Assembly (NCBI GenBank): GCA_014727835.1
Contig: WJMT01000014.1
Location: 1 to 33,703, forward strand
DNA from: Candidatus Aminicenantota bacterium
Lineage (GTDB): Bacteria; Acidobacteriota; Aminicenantia; Aminicenantales; Aminicenantaceae
Direction: 5' to 3'
Length of the DNA stretch: 33,703 nucleotides
The translations under genes were made by a program, and so were the position numbers. Every line of letters starts with the position of its first letter. The first letter of the stretch is position 1. The notes under the pieces were generated by a model. It did no database searches, was not told where the DNA came from, and saw only the letters and a program-made list of their open reading frames with translations. Positions 8,615-17,996 of this stretch are shown here, piece by piece.

Positions 8615-9991
8615 ATGCATAAAGAATACTTAACTGTTTCCAATATCGTGGGTCCTTTGATTATTGTTGAAAAGATCGAGGATGTGAAATATGGGGAGCT
8701 GGTGGAAATTGAAGATGCGGGAGGCCATTTGCGCAGGGGAGAAGTCTTGGATGTTTCCACAGAAAGGGCTGTGGTGCAGGTCTTTGAGGGAACCACAGGA
8801 TTGGATGTTGATGAATCAAAGGTGCGGTTCCTGGGACGTTCCCAAAAATTGAGGGTATCTGATGAAATTGTGGGCCGAGTCTTTGACGGCTCAGGATATC
8901 CCAAAGACGGAGGACCTGAGATCATTGCAAAGCACACCCGGGACATCAATGGAATCCCTATCAATCCTCAAGCCAGGGATTATCCTTCTGAGTTTATCCA
9001 GACCGGGATCTCATCGATTGACGGAATGAATCCCCTGGTCAGGGGACAGAAGCTTCCCATTTTTTCAGGAAGCGGACTCCCCCACTCCAGGATCGCGGCT
9101 CAGATCGCAAGACAGGCAAAGGTCTTGGGAAAAAAAGAAAAATTTGCCGTGGTGTTCGGAGGCATGGGGATCACTTTTGAAGAGGCCAATTTTTTCATTG
9201 AGGATTTCAGAGACACTGGAGCATTGGAGCGCTCTGTGGTCTTTTTGAATCTGGCTAATGAGCCTCCCATTGAACGGATCGCCACTCCCCGGCTGGCATT
9301 GACCTGTGCCGAGTATCTGGCCTTTGATCTGGATATGCATGTCCTGGTCATTCTGGTGGATTACACTTTTTATGCGGAAGCCCTGAGAGAGATCTCCGCG
9401 GCCCGCAAAGAAATCCCGGGCCGGAGAGGATATCCGGGATATCTGTATACAGACCTTGCCACCATGTATGAGAGAGCCGGAAGAATCAAAGGAAAGGCGG
9501 GATCTATCACTTATATTCCCATTTTGACCATGCCCGAGGATGACAAAACTCATCCCATTGCAGATTTGACCGGCTACATCACAGAGGGTCAGATCATGTT
9601 GAGCAGGGAGATCCATCGCAAAGGAATTTACCCTCCTGTGGATGTTCTTCCCAGCCTGTCCAGACTCAAGGACAAAGGGATCGGCAAAGGAAAGACCAGA
9701 GAAGACCATGCAGATGTTTTGAATCAGCTCTTTGCCTGTTATGCCAGAGGAAAAGACGCCCGGGAGCTCGCACTGATTTTAGGGGAAGCCGCTCTTTCAG
9801 ATATGGATAAGATTTATTTGGATTTTGCAGACCGGTATGAGGATGAATTTGTCCGTCAGGGAGAATCTGAGGCCCGGACCATTGAACAGACCCTGGAGCT
9901 GGGTTGGAAGCTATTGCGCATGGTTCCCAGCGCGGAACTAAAGCGAATCAGTCCGGAGTATTTAGAAAGGTATTATTCTGAAGACCAATGA
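8615..9991 (+). CDS. V-type ATPase regulatory subunit B
   Basis: 458 residues, usual length. Same fold as subunit A but without a working P-loop: the matching site reads [18 protein letters not shown]. That is the hallmark of the non-catalytic B subunit, which contributes an arginine to the active sites at the A/B interfaces. Other conserved blocks are [20 protein letters not shown], the [17 protein letters not shown] segment, [28 protein letters not shown] and [12 protein letters not shown]. The stop overlaps the D-subunit start by 4 nt. Confidence 0.98.
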   Translation: MHKEYLTVSNIVGPLIIVEKIEDVKYGELVEIEDAGGHLRRGEVLDVSTERAVVQVFEGTTGLDVDESKVRFLGRSQKLRVSDEIVGRVFDGSGYPKDGGPEIIAKHTRDINGIPINPQARDYPSEFIQTGISSIDGMNPLVRGQKLPIFSGSGLPHSRIAAQIARQAKVLGKKEKFAVVFGGMGITFEEANFFIEDFRDTGALERSVVFLNLANEPPIERIATPRLALTCAEYLAFDLDMHVLVILVDYTFYAEALREISAARKEIPGRRGYPGYLYTDLATMYERAGRIKGKAGSITYIPILTMPEDDKTHPIADLTGYITEGQIMLSREIHRKGIYPPVDVLPSLSRLKDKGIGKGKTREDHADVLNQLFACYARGKDARELALILGEAALSDMDKIYLDFADRYEDEFVRQGESEARTIEQTLELGWKLLRMVPSAELKRISPEYLERYYSEDQ

Positions 9992-10599
9992 GAATGAATG
10001 TCAACCCCAACCGGATGGAACTTTTGCGCCTCCGCAAGCGCATCAAGTTAGCTGAGCGGGGACATAAGCTGCTCAAGGACAAGCTGGAAGAGATCATGAG
10101 GCGGTTTTTGGAGTTGATGAAAAAGCTGCATGAACTGCAGGAGGGGATCCAGGAAAAACTCGATAAGATTTTCATTTCTTTTGCAGTGGCCCGGACCAAA
10201 GATTCCAGAGAACAATTGGATCAGTTCATTCCCCAAGGAGATTTGAGTTTGGAAGTGAGGACAGAGAAGGTTTTCAATCTGTCGATTCCTAAATTTGAGC
10301 TCAAAAGACTGGAAATCTCTGATTATGATTTCCTCAATACGGAAAGTGAGATGGACATTGGTTTGAAAAAAATGCAGGAGCTTCTGGAAGATCTGATGGA
10401 GATGTCCCGTTTATGGAAAGCCATTGAGCTTCTCACCAGAGAAATCGATACCACCCGGCGGCGGGTCAACGCCCTGGAGCATATTCTGATTCCCAATCTG
10501 AAGGAAACCATCAGTTATATCTCAGGACGGCTTGAAGAGATGGAGCGCTCCTACCAGGTTCAGCTCATGCGGGTCAAAGAGATCATCAGCGAAGAGTGA
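9988..10599 (+). CDS. V-type ATPase subunit D (central shaft)
   Basis: 203 residues, normal length. The two long antiparallel helices at the ends form the rotor axle through the A3B3 head. The N-terminal [27 protein letters not shown] is the conserved D signature, and the C-terminal half has [22 protein letters not shown], also diagnostic. The short middle domain (about 75-120) carries the variable hairpin. Last gene of the operon. It converges with namZ, 31 nt away, and I see no convincing terminator hairpin in that gap. Confidence 0.96.
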   Translation: MRMNVNPNRMELLRLRKRIKLAERGHKLLKDKLEEIMRRFLELMKKLHELQEGIQEKLDKIFISFAVARTKDSREQLDQFIPQGDLSLEVRTEKVFNLSIPKFELKRLEISDYDFLNTESEMDIGLKKMQELLEDLMEMSRLWKAIELLTREIDTTRRRVNALEHILIPNLKETISYISGRLEEMERSYQVQLMRVKEIISEE

Positions 10600-10630
10600 A
10601 ATTGGGGTGTGGCATCTACTCCGTGTGGCT

Positions 10631-11905
10631 TCAATAAATAAGATACTTTTTTCTCAGCTTTCGGAATGTTTTTTCATCTCTGCGGACCAGCCGGAGAAGC
10701 TGTTCATACCCCAGTTTTCCCTCAATAAAAAGGCGCAGCCATTCATTCCCGAATAAACTGTCAAATCTCTCTGTGATGATCCGAATGTGATCTGGGTAAA
10801 ACGACTTTAAGGTCTTGATAAGAGCCAAGGTGAATTCAAGGGAATGGAATGATTTTTTATCTTCAATCGAAATCCGGATTCCATGGCACAGTCTGTCCTT
10901 ATAAGGGGGATAAGCGGTTTTTCCGGGGATAGAGCGGGGTATATAGGCATGAGAGGAAAGAGTGATTCCTTGCACAGCACCCGGATCGATATTCTGAATA
11001 ACGATTCTTGGATCAAGCCAAGGGGAGCCGAATTGAAGAAAAGGATTCGGAGAACCGATCCCATGATTAACCCCAATCCCTCCTAAAAGACTGGTTCCGG
11101 GAAAGGCCAGAGAGGTCTCTGGTTTGGGTATGTTGGGGGAAGGGGGGATCCAATAAAGACCTGTTTTTTCCCAAATGAAAGATCTTTTCCAGCCTTTCAT
11201 TTCAATGACCCGGATGTCAGTATGGGCAGGGATCCACTGCTCCCCTTTCATCATCAGGGCGAGCTCACCACAGGTCAGGCCGTAGCGAATGGGGATGGGG
11301 CAGGGAGCAGTGAACGACTCCAGCTTCATATCAAGGAGGGGTCCTTCGATCATATGGCCTCCTACAGGATTGGGACGGTCCAGTATGTAAACAGGGATGC
11401 CTTTATCAGAGGCCGCCTCCAGGATGTACTTCATGGTTGTGATATAAGTGTAAAACCGGGCACCCACATCCTGGATATCATAGATCAAGACATCCAGGTC
11501 TTTCATTTGTTGGACAGAGGGTTTTCTTGTAATTCCGTGAAGGCTGTAGATATCAATTCCTTTGTATTGGCTGTTTTCAATGGTTTGGCCCGCTTCTTCA
11601 TTACCCAAGAATCCGTGTTCAGTGGAAAACAAAGATGTCACATTCATGTTTTGTTTTAAAAGAGCATCCACCAGATGAGTTCCGTCAGGGAGAACAGAGG
11701 TGTGATTCACCACTAATCCCAAATTTTGATCAATGAGTTCCGTCAGAGTCCGGGAAACAAAGATTTCGTTTCCCAAAACAACTCTTTGATCTTCGGCGAA
11801 CGGATTGAATACAAGAAGAAGAAAGCAGATAAAAAGAACCCAAACAAAAAGAGAAACCGATATTCTTTTTGAATGAGAACTCTTATGGATTCGAAGATTT
11901 AGCAT
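10631..11905 (-). CDS. namZ: exo-beta-N-acetylmuramidase NamZ-like (DUF1343, GH171)
   Basis: 424 residues. After a basic start, residues about 16-38 are a hydrophobic signal or anchor segment, so the enzyme is probably periplasmic or membrane-attached. Family motifs are clear: VVNHTSV, LFSTEHGFLG followed by AGQ (about 92-106), DVLIYDIQDVGARFYTYI (about 138-155), and LDRPNPVGG followed by EGP. Characterised relatives such as Bacillus NamZ remove terminal MurNAc from peptidoglycan fragments. The length matches the family. The 5' end overlaps the double-SIS gene by 23 nt, so the two are almost certainly translated together. Confidence 0.9.
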   Translation of the reverse strand: MLNLRIHKSSHSKRISVSLFVWVLFICFLLLVFNPFAEDQRVVLGNEIFVSRTLTELIDQNLGLVVNHTSVLPDGTHLVDALLKQNMNVTSLFSTEHGFLGNEEAGQTIENSQYKGIDIYSLHGITRKPSVQQMKDLDVLIYDIQDVGARFYTYITTMKYILEAASDKGIPVYILDRPNPVGGHMIEGPLLDMKLESFTAPCPIPIRYGLTCGELALMMKGEQWIPAHTDIRVIEMKGWKRSFIWEKTGLYWIPPSPNIPKPETSLAFPGTSLLGGIGVNHGIGSPNPFLQFGSPWLDPRIVIQNIDPGAVQGITLSSHAYIPRSIPGKTAYPPYKDRLCHGIRISIEDKKSFHSLEFTLALIKTLKSFYPDHIRIITERFDSLFGNEWLRLFIEGKLGYEQLLRLVRRDEKTFRKLRKKYLIY

Positions 11906-14060
11906 GGGAAAGGTATTGAAGCAGACCTTTTTCCCGGACGATTTCCAAGGCTTCCTGCTGGGAGATCCGTTGATTCTGGCGGATGGATTCGAGTATGCGG
12001 ATGATGGAAAGCGCCACTTCGGCGGTCTGCCCCTGTTTTATAGAACCCCCTTTTAAAAAATTTATGGATTCGAAAAGAACCGCATTGGCCTCGCCATAGG
12101 AAATAGCAGGGAATATGCCGTTTTCTTCCACCCATTCCGGACTGCTGAGCACATCATTCACGTGGGATTGAATGAGATAGGTGGCTCTTCCGATCAACTT
12201 CAGATTGCTGGGGCTCACATTGGTCATGGTGTTGCCCACAACCTTGCCCAAACGCGCCATCACAGCCGTAGAGTGAGCATTCAGGGTGATTTTTAGGGCA
12301 ATCTGTTGATTGATATTGAGAGGATCATTGTGATTGTCTATCTGGAGCGTCACTAAAGCATCGGTGTCTTTTGGTTCGAATTCAGGGATTTTTAGGGCAA
12401 TCCGGTCTGTTTTTTTGGATGGCATGCGGGAAACACACAACAGGGCACTATGGGCTTTATTCTCATGAAAAAGGCGGAGGAATCTGCGGAAGCTGGAATC
12501 CTCGGCCTCCAGCAGATCTTCTTCGGGCGATACACACACTAAGACTCCCAGATCTCCCTGTTCCGGGCCTCTTTGTTTGATATTGGACGGAGAAAAGGAA
12601 AAGTTGTACAAATACTTCTGGTCATCTCCTGCTTTTTTGAGGCTTTCCAAAGCCGCTCTTTTTAAGTAAGGGTCTTGGATCTGGTTTTGAAACGGACCAA
12701 GATAAAAATCATAGGATAATCCATGAAAAGGTCTTTTGAGAAAAGCGGTCCATGCTTTTTCAAGGTTGGGTGCGTCGGTCCACACTTGGATCCAGGACTG
12801 ACGTTTCTCCTGGCCCACAGTATCTAAGGGGAAAAGACGGAAAGTGGGGCTTCTCTCAGTGCTGTCAATGAAGACGGTGATCAATCCGTCAGAGGCAAAG
12901 TAGGTCGAGAAATGCCCGGATTCATAAGTCTGCGCTTCCAGCAAGGTCAATCCAGCAATCTCAGCGGCCTTATTCCGGACCTGTTTTAAAACAGAGGCAA
13001 ATCCTTTAAGCCGGTCTGAGATGGAAATGCTTTTTTCAAATCCCAGTTTTATCATATCTTTTTTAGATAAAAATTCCCTCAAGCTTTGGTCCAAAGCGGT
13101 CTGGATGACGTGTCCGAGCACAAAAGTCTCAATGGTTGTGGCCTGCATCCGGGTGGAGCCGGTGATGGCTTGGGGTCCTGTGGAGAGGTTTATTTTTGTG
13201 ATGCCTTCTTCAGAAAGGACTTTTCTGCTGCGGGCAAACGGTTTCAGCTTGTCGTCAGGATTGTTGTAGATAAAAAACAGGTTTTTTTGGCTTTTTTCCG
13301 GAGAAAAAGCAGGAGATTCTTTCCAAAGGTCCAGAGCAAACAAAATGGTTCCGATGACAGAGGAAGTCTCCCCTCCTTCGGTCACACATATGACCACATC
13401 CCCTTTTTGGATGCCGTGTTCTTTGAGCTGAAGTTCTCCGATGAGCTGAAGGTCTTCAAATCCTTCCAAAGAGCTGATCAGGGCCCTGTCTCCCCCAGTC
13501 ATTTCTCCTATGAGATGGGATTCTATGTTTTCCTCAATGCGGGATTTGCATTGTTCCCATATTCGATTCTGGGTTTTCAATTTGTTCCAAAATCGCCTCC
13601 AAAAGGTGCTCTCCATCTGTTTGGCCAGCCGGCCTGTGGCCCCACAACCGTAGATGTAGATCTTTTGACCGGAGAGGATAGCGGTTTTCACCGCTTGGAC
13701 AGCGGTTTCAAGTTTTTCCGTATTTTCAACCAGCTGTTCAAGTTTTTCCACGATATCCTGGTCAACTTTGAAAAGCATTTCCAGACCTGCGGCGCAGTCA
13801 TCCCGGACCACATCACTCAGGTTCCAAGTGGCCGGGTGTCTTTGTTCTGTGACAAGAGTGTGCAGCTGGAATTGAGTCTTGTTTTGGACATAATCAATGG
13901 ATTCATCAGAGGGAATGATATCCAGAAGCTTCAATATAGAGGTTTCTTTCTCCTTTTCAACAGCGGTTTTTTCTGTTTCTTGGGAATATGTCAAACCGGA
14001 CAACAATAAAAAGAGCATACAAAAAATCATCTGACCAAGCGCGAGTTTGTTTTGATTCAT
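11883..14060 (-). CDS. double-SIS MurQ/GKRP-like protein with signal peptide
   Basis: 725 residues. Residues 1-26 look like a Sec signal peptide (basic start, hydrophobic core about 8-24, likely cut near TYS/Q). The TEQRHPATWNLSD block (71-83) matches the MurQ N-terminus. SIS domain 1 has YGCGATGRLAK (137-147), SLEGFED (197-203, with E199 aligning to a catalytic MurQ glutamate) and TGPQAITGSTRMQA (294-307). About 290 residues are then inserted before ITLNAHSTAVMARLGKVVGNTM, which is the MurQ C-terminal block. This two-SIS layout is that of glucokinase regulatory protein. MurQ cleaves MurNAc-6-phosphate to GlcNAc-6-phosphate and lactate in the cytoplasm, so export would be odd. It may instead be a sugar-phosphate-binding protein. 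It overlaps namZ downstream. Confidence 0.85.
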   Translation of the reverse strand: MNQNKLALGQMIFCMLFLLLSGLTYSQETEKTAVEKEKETSILKLLDIIPSDESIDYVQNKTQFQLHTLVTEQRHPATWNLSDVVRDDCAAGLEMLFKVDQDIVEKLEQLVENTEKLETAVQAVKTAILSGQKIYIYGCGATGRLAKQMESTFWRRFWNKLKTQNRIWEQCKSRIEENIESHLIGEMTGGDRALISSLEGFEDLQLIGELQLKEHGIQKGDVVICVTEGGETSSVIGTILFALDLWKESPAFSPEKSQKNLFFIYNNPDDKLKPFARSRKVLSEEGITKINLSTGPQAITGSTRMQATTIETFVLGHVIQTALDQSLREFLSKKDMIKLGFEKSISISDRLKGFASVLKQVRNKAAEIAGLTLLEAQTYESGHFSTYFASDGLITVFIDSTERSPTFRLFPLDTVGQEKRQSWIQVWTDAPNLEKAWTAFLKRPFHGLSYDFYLGPFQNQIQDPYLKRAALESLKKAGDDQKYLYNFSFSPSNIKQRGPEQGDLGVLVCVSPEEDLLEAEDSSFRRFLRLFHENKAHSALLCVSRMPSKKTDRIALKIPEFEPKDTDALVTLQIDNHNDPLNINQQIALKITLNAHSTAVMARLGKVVGNTMTNVSPSNLKLIGRATYLIQSHVNDVLSSPEWVEENGIFPAISYGEANAVLFESINFLKGGSIKQGQTAEVALSIIRILESIRQNQRISQQEALEIVREKGLLQYLSHAKSSNP

Positions 14061-14101
14061 GGCTGTTCACCTTTCATAAATCACTGTTTTCCATTCCCCT
14101 A

Positions 14102-14617
14102 TCACTTTTTTCCATATTGGTTTTTTGTGTCAATGATGTCTTTGTCTCTCCATTCCTCGGTCCACTCCTGGACCTTGAAAATTTTCATGTCCCCCTCTTT
14201 GGTGGAGCAGATGACAAGATTGAGGCCGGCATTGATGATCATTTTTTTGCATATAAAACACGGGAATGCATTGATGGGTTTGCTGTTTTTGTATTTGCTT
14301 CCGTAAATATACATATCTCCCCCCAGAAGACTCACTCCTGCCCTGGCTGCATTGATGATGGCATTCTGTTCTGCGTGCACACTCCGGCACAGTTCATAAC
14401 GCTGTCCGTGAGGGATATTGAGTTTGTCTCTCAAGCAAAGCCCGTGTTCAAAACTGTCCTTGGTTTTTCTCGGGGCTCCCACGTAGCCGGTGGAGATGAT
14501 CTGATCATCCCTGATGATGATGGCACCGATGGATCTGCGAAAGCAGGTGCTCCTTCGGGAGACTTCCTTGGCAATGTTCAAATAATATTGATGTTTGGTT
14601 ATCCTTTTGGGTTTCAT
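14102..14617 (-). CDS. deoxycytidylate deaminase family protein
   Basis: 171 residues. It has the zinc deaminase signature: HAEQNA, with H81 as zinc ligand and E83 as the proton shuttle, and PCFIC with C120 and C123 as zinc ligands. The spacing and the ASGYVGAPR-like N-terminal region (STGYVGAPR, 42-50) match dCMP deaminases and ComEB-type proteins. These convert dCMP to dUMP to feed thymidylate synthesis. The end of the protein is short after the zinc site. The start overlaps the stop of the kinase gene by 4 nt. A general nucleotide deaminase is a possible alternative. Confidence 0.88.
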   Translation of the reverse strand: MKPKRITKHQYYLNIAKEVSRRSTCFRRSIGAIIIRDDQIISTGYVGAPRKTKDSFEHGLCLRDKLNIPHGQRYELCRSVHAEQNAIINAARAGVSLLGGDMYIYGSKYKNSKPINAFPCFICKKMIINAGLNLVICSTKEGDMKIFKVQEWTEEWRDKDIIDTKNQYGKK

Positions 14618-15150
14618 AGGAATTTTTCCAATTTTTCATGGAATTCTTTGAGAGTTCCCTGGTTGAGGAGTTGAAAATCCGCATTTTCCATACTTATTTT
14701 CAGCTGCTGGCTTTTTGCTTGGTCCGTCATTTCTTTTTTTTCGATCTCAATAAACTCTTTCAATGTCTGGAGGGGCTCCAGTCTTCCTCTTTTTTTGGCT
14801 CTTTGGAATCTGATTTCCGGAGAGGCATCGATGGACAGAAGTGTGAAGCGGGTGTGGGTTCGGAGATGTTGGATCTCTTTCAGATTCCGGATGCTGTCTA
14901 TGACTGTTTTTCCGGTCATTTTTTCAACGGCTTTTTGAGCGAGGATTTCAGGGCCGAATTGCTCTCTCAACTGATTGCCCATCCTTATTAAATGGGTTCT
15001 GGTGATTTCCGTATTCCTTTTATTGAGCTCGTCCCGGATGAAGTCAGATAGGGAGACATAACCATAGCCGCGGCTCATAAAAAATTTAGCTGCCTCTCCT
15101 TTTCCAGACGCATTGGTCCCAGTCAGTCCGATGGCTTTCAGTTTCGTCAT
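14614..15150 (-). CDS. P-loop nucleotide kinase, UPF0200/dephospho-CoA-kinase-like
   Basis: 178 residues. A Walker A motif GTNASGKG lies at residues 11-18. LSDFIRDELNKR, then a LIRMGNQLREQFGPEILAQKA segment (about 55-75), is the pattern of UPF0200-type proteins related to dephospho-CoA kinase and adenylate-kinase-like enzymes. VIDSIRN resembles the Walker B strand. RAKKRGR looks like the lid. Pairing by 4-nt overlap with a dCMP deaminase suggests a role in deoxynucleotide supply, but the substrate cannot be told from sequence. It starts directly at the tatC stop with no gap. Confidence 0.75.
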   Translation of the reverse strand: MTKLKAIGLTGTNASGKGEAAKFFMSRGYGYVSLSDFIRDELNKRNTEITRTHLIRMGNQLREQFGPEILAQKAVEKMTGKTVIDSIRNLKEIQHLRTHTRFTLLSIDASPEIRFQRAKKRGRLEPLQTLKEFIEIEKKEMTDQAKSQQLKISMENADFQLLNQGTLKEFHEKLEKFL

Positions 15151-15927
15151 TTATCCGGAAAGGTCCTCATCTCTTTCCTTTTTCTTTTTTTTCTTTTTCT
15201 TCCCCACTAACAGAGCGATCAAAATGCTGAAACCATAAAGCCCCAGCATGGGGATCGCTACAATACTCTGAGTCACAGGGTCTGGAGTGGGGGTGATCAC
15301 AGCCGCAATGATAAACACCACCAGCACAGCATACTTGAAATATTTGATCATCATCTTTGCTGTGATGATACCGAAATTGGACAGGAAGAAAACCAGGGTG
15401 GGAAGCTCAAACACCAGGGCAATACCTAAGATGACACGAAGAGCAAGGGAAAAATACTGGTCCACTGTGATGACCGGATCAAATCCTTCTGCAATGGACA
15501 GGAAAAATCGGACTGCAAAAGGGAACACGATGAAATAGGCAAACACTGCTCCTGAAATGAAAAACAGAGAGGTGAAAAGCACAAACGGAACCACGGCTTT
15601 TCTCTCTTTGTTATACAGACCTGGGGATATGAAATACCACAGCTGAATGAACACAAAGGGGGAAGAAAGAAGTATGGCAGCCAGAAAAGAGACTTTGATG
15701 TAGAGCATAAAAGGAGCAGTCAAAGATGTGAAAGCCAGAGTTTTTCCCTCTGGGAGGTGTTGATTTACGGGAACAGCAAGGATTTCAAAGAGCTTTTCAT
15801 GGAAAAACCAAGCAGGGATCACAGAGATGACGACCGCTAGAAAAGAATAGAAGAGTCTTTTCCTTAAATCTTCAAGATGTTCAAGGAAGGTCATGCTGTC
15901 AGGGCTTTTATTTGCCTTCCTCATCAC
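15151..15927 (-). CDS. tatC: Sec-independent protein translocase TatC
   Basis: 258-residue membrane protein with six hydrophobic segments. It is the receptor of the twin-arginine pathway that exports folded proteins. The N-terminus has the TatC signature MTFLEHLEDLRKRL (about 12-25). P-loop-like periplasmic segments and ISPGLYNKERKAVVPF (about 102-117) are typical. After the last helix comes a cytoplasmic tail with eight consecutive lysines encoded by a long purine tract. The start lies inside the tatA end (20-nt overlap). A second in-frame Met directly follows the first, so the start could shift by one codon. Confidence 0.96.
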   Translation of the reverse strand: MMRKANKSPDSMTFLEHLEDLRKRLFYSFLAVVISVIPAWFFHEKLFEILAVPVNQHLPEGKTLAFTSLTAPFMLYIKVSFLAAILLSSPFVFIQLWYFISPGLYNKERKAVVPFVLFTSLFFISGAVFAYFIVFPFAVRFFLSIAEGFDPVITVDQYFSLALRVILGIALVFELPTLVFFLSNFGIITAKMMIKYFKYAVLVVFIIAAVITPTPDPVTQSIVAIPMLGLYGFSILIALLVGKKKKKKKKERDEDLSG

Positions 15928-16270
15928 GTTTGATTTCCTGTTTGTTGTTTTGTTTGCTTTCTTTGTCTTTGGGAGGGATGTAATCTTCGTCTTGGAGAGG
16001 GGGCTCCGGATCTTTGTTATCTAGGTTTTGGTAAGGGTCTTTACGGGGCTCTGATTTGCCTATATTATCGATATCCCTCTGGATTTCCTTGAATTCTTCA
16101 GCTTGGATTTCATCCTCGATTTTTCCCTTGATCTCGTCTGAAGTCTTTCTGAATTCTCTCAAAGCCTTTCCTATGGACCGGCCCACTTCAGGAAGCTTTT
16201 TGGGCCCGAAAATAAGCAGAGCAATGGCCAGAATGATTAAGAGTTCCGGGACACCAATGCTTCCAAACAT
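15908..16270 (-). CDS. tatA: twin-arginine translocase subunit TatA/TatB
   Basis: 120 residues from the chosen ATG at 16270. One short membrane helix (VPELLIILAIALLIFG) is followed by the FGPKKLPEVGRSIGKALREFRK hinge and amphipathic helix, then a long acidic and polar tail rich in Asp, Glu, Pro and Lys. The frame stays open to 16342, but those 24 extra residues would precede the normal TatA start MFGSIGVPEL, so I rejected them. With one TatA-like gene beside tatC, the protein may do both the TatA and TatB jobs. The tail is longer than in a minimal TatA and leans towards TatB length. Confidence 0.9.
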   Translation of the reverse strand: MFGSIGVPELLIILAIALLIFGPKKLPEVGRSIGKALREFRKTSDEIKGKIEDEIQAEEFKEIQRDIDNIGKSEPRKDPYQNLDNKDPEPPLQDEDYIPPKDKESKQNNKQEIKRDEEGK

Positions 16271-16386
16271 TTTCGCTTTTTGTATCCAACCTGTTTTGAA
16301 TAAACCAGGCCAAATGATTGTTATGGAAATATAACTTGTCACTGCCTCAAAGTCAAATGGAAGTTTGGGGTCTATAGAGAGCTGGC

Positions 16387-16415
16387 TTTACAACTGATGA
16401 ACCCTTTGGTAATAT
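16387..16415 (+). promoter_or_regulatory. candidate promoter for the S41 protease gene
   Basis: TTTACA at 16387-16392 (5 of 6 to the -35 consensus) and TAATAT at 16410-16415 (4 of 6) are exactly 17 bp apart, in the gap between divergent tatA and the protease gene. The predicted start point would leave a very short leader before the ATG at 16434, which lowers confidence. Confidence 0.35.
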
Positions 16416-16433
16416 TCAATCAGGAATAGAGAA

Positions 16434-17996
16434 ATGAAGACAAAGATATTTGCAGCAGCCATTCTGCTTTTTGTGCTGGCTAATGTGTCTCTCTGGAATA
16501 GCGACCCATGGTCTGATGGGCTCGAAAAAGCAGCGGAAATCACAGCCGTGATCAAAGAGCATTATTATGAGCCGGTCAAAAACAAGGAATTGGTTTATGA
16601 ATCTATAAAAGGGATGCTCCCCACTTTAGATCCCCATTCCTATTTTCTGGAACCCGAACGCCTCAGTAATCTGAGGGAAGACTACAAAGGAAAATACTAT
16701 GGATTGGGAATATTGATACAAAAGCATGGGGACCGTTTGATGGTCATCTCTCCTTTGGAAGGAACTCCGGCTTACCGTCTCGGCATTCAGCCCGGAGATA
16801 TCATATCTCAAATCGAAGGGGAGAGCACCAAAACGATTTCAAGTTATCAAGCAATGCTGAAATTAAGGGGAGAAAAGGGGACCCAAGTCAATATCACCAT
16901 CCTTAGGCAAGGATTTGAAGAACCTCTTGAGTTCACCATCACCAGGGAGGAGATCCCGCTGCACAGTGTTCCTTATGCTTTTTTGCTCAATGATGAAACC
17001 GGATATATTTATATACGAAATTTTTCCAGCACCACCACTCAGGAATTTGAACAGAAGGTGAGAATGCTTAAGGACAAGGGGATGAAAAATCTGGTGCTTG
17101 ATTTCAGGGACAACTCAGGGGGAACTTTTGTGCAGTCTCTGGAAATATCAGATGAATTTTTACCAAAGGGAGCCACTATTGTTTCCATAAAAGGCAGGAG
17201 AAAGCAGTACAACAAATTGTTCATTGCGACCAAAGAGGATCAGCTGGAGGATCTGCCGGTTGTGGTTTTGATCAATAGGGGGAGCGCCAGTGCTCCCGAG
17301 ATTGTGAGCGGGGCTCTGAAAGACAATGACCGCGCTGTGATCGTGGGCGAGACGTCTTTTGGAAAGGGGCTGGTGCAGACCATATTTCCAGTCTCTAATG
17401 AAGCAGCGCTGGCTTTGACGACAGCAAGATACTACACTCCATCAGGGCGGTCTATCCAGAGAGACTACAGCAATCTTGAAGATTGGATCCTTCGAAGGGA
17501 AGCCACGCCTGAGGAGAGAGAGGTGTCTTATACCAATAAAGGGCGAAAGGTCTTGGGCCAGGGCGGGATAACACCGGATCATGAAGCCTCTTTTTCTTAT
17601 CAGAGATTGACCTTCCTTTTGTTGTCCAGGGGTTCTTTCTTTTCATATGCCCGGAAATTTGTAGACAAAAACACACCCCTGTCCCAAATATACACCCTTC
17701 CTTTGGACCCGGAAGCACAAAGCCCGGATTCCCCAGCACAGGATCTGGTTCAAAAAGATCTGGAGATCACGGCTGAATTTGTCAAAGATTTCAAAAAACA
17801 TCTGGATGAAATTGATTTTTCTTATGATCCACAGGATTTTGAAAATGCGAAATCTGAGATCAAAAGAGAGATCAAGCGAGAGCTGGTCTCTTCCATCTGG
17901 AGTATTGAACAAGGGATGAAAGTGTTCCGCATGCAGGATCCTGTGGTCCAAAAAGCGATGGAGTTGATGGATCAGGCCAAAACAATGACCTCCTGA
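16434..17996 (+). CDS. C-terminal processing protease, S41 family (CtpA-like)
   Basis: 520 residues. An N-terminal signal or anchor segment (1-22) places it in the envelope. A short helical domain follows, then a PDZ domain (about 85-170, with YYGLGILI and GIQPGDII), then the S41 protease core. The Ser/Lys dyad is visible: S286 in NRGSASAPEI and K311 in GETSFGKGLVQ, 25 residues apart as in E. coli Prc. TARYYTPSGRSIQ is a further family block. The C-terminal extension of about 150 residues is Lys/Glu-rich and helical, longer than in small CtpA forms. Such proteases trim or degrade envelope proteins, including peptidoglycan hydrolases. It is divergent from the tat operon. Confidence 0.94.
   Translation: MKTKIFAAAILLFVLANVSLWNSDPWSDGLEKAAEITAVIKEHYYEPVKNKELVYESIKGMLPTLDPHSYFLEPERLSNLREDYKGKYYGLGILIQKHGDRLMVISPLEGTPAYRLGIQPGDIISQIEGESTKTISSYQAMLKLRGEKGTQVNITILRQGFEEPLEFTITREEIPLHSVPYAFLLNDETGYIYIRNFSSTTTQEFEQKVRMLKDKGMKNLVLDFRDNSGGTFVQSLEISDEFLPKGATIVSIKGRRKQYNKLFIATKEDQLEDLPVVVLINRGSASAPEIVSGALKDNDRAVIVGETSFGKGLVQTIFPVSNEAALALTTARYYTPSGRSIQRDYSNLEDWILRREATPEEREVSYTNKGRKVLGQGGITPDHEASFSYQRLTFLLLSRGSFFSYARKFVDKNTPLSQIYTLPLDPEAQSPDSPAQDLVQKDLEITAEFVKDFKKHLDEIDFSYDPQDFENAKSEIKREIKRELVSSIWSIEQGMKVFRMQDPVVQKAMELMDQAKTMTS

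Noticed and set aside
10600-10630. Terminator between convergent V-ATPase subunit D and namZ
   Set aside because: The 31-nt gap has no stem of useful length followed by a T run on either strand.
13086-14009. 307-codon plus-strand ORF
   Set aside because: It is fully antisense to the double-SIS gene, which shows clear family motifs. The antisense product has no recognisable pattern and biased, unlikely composition.
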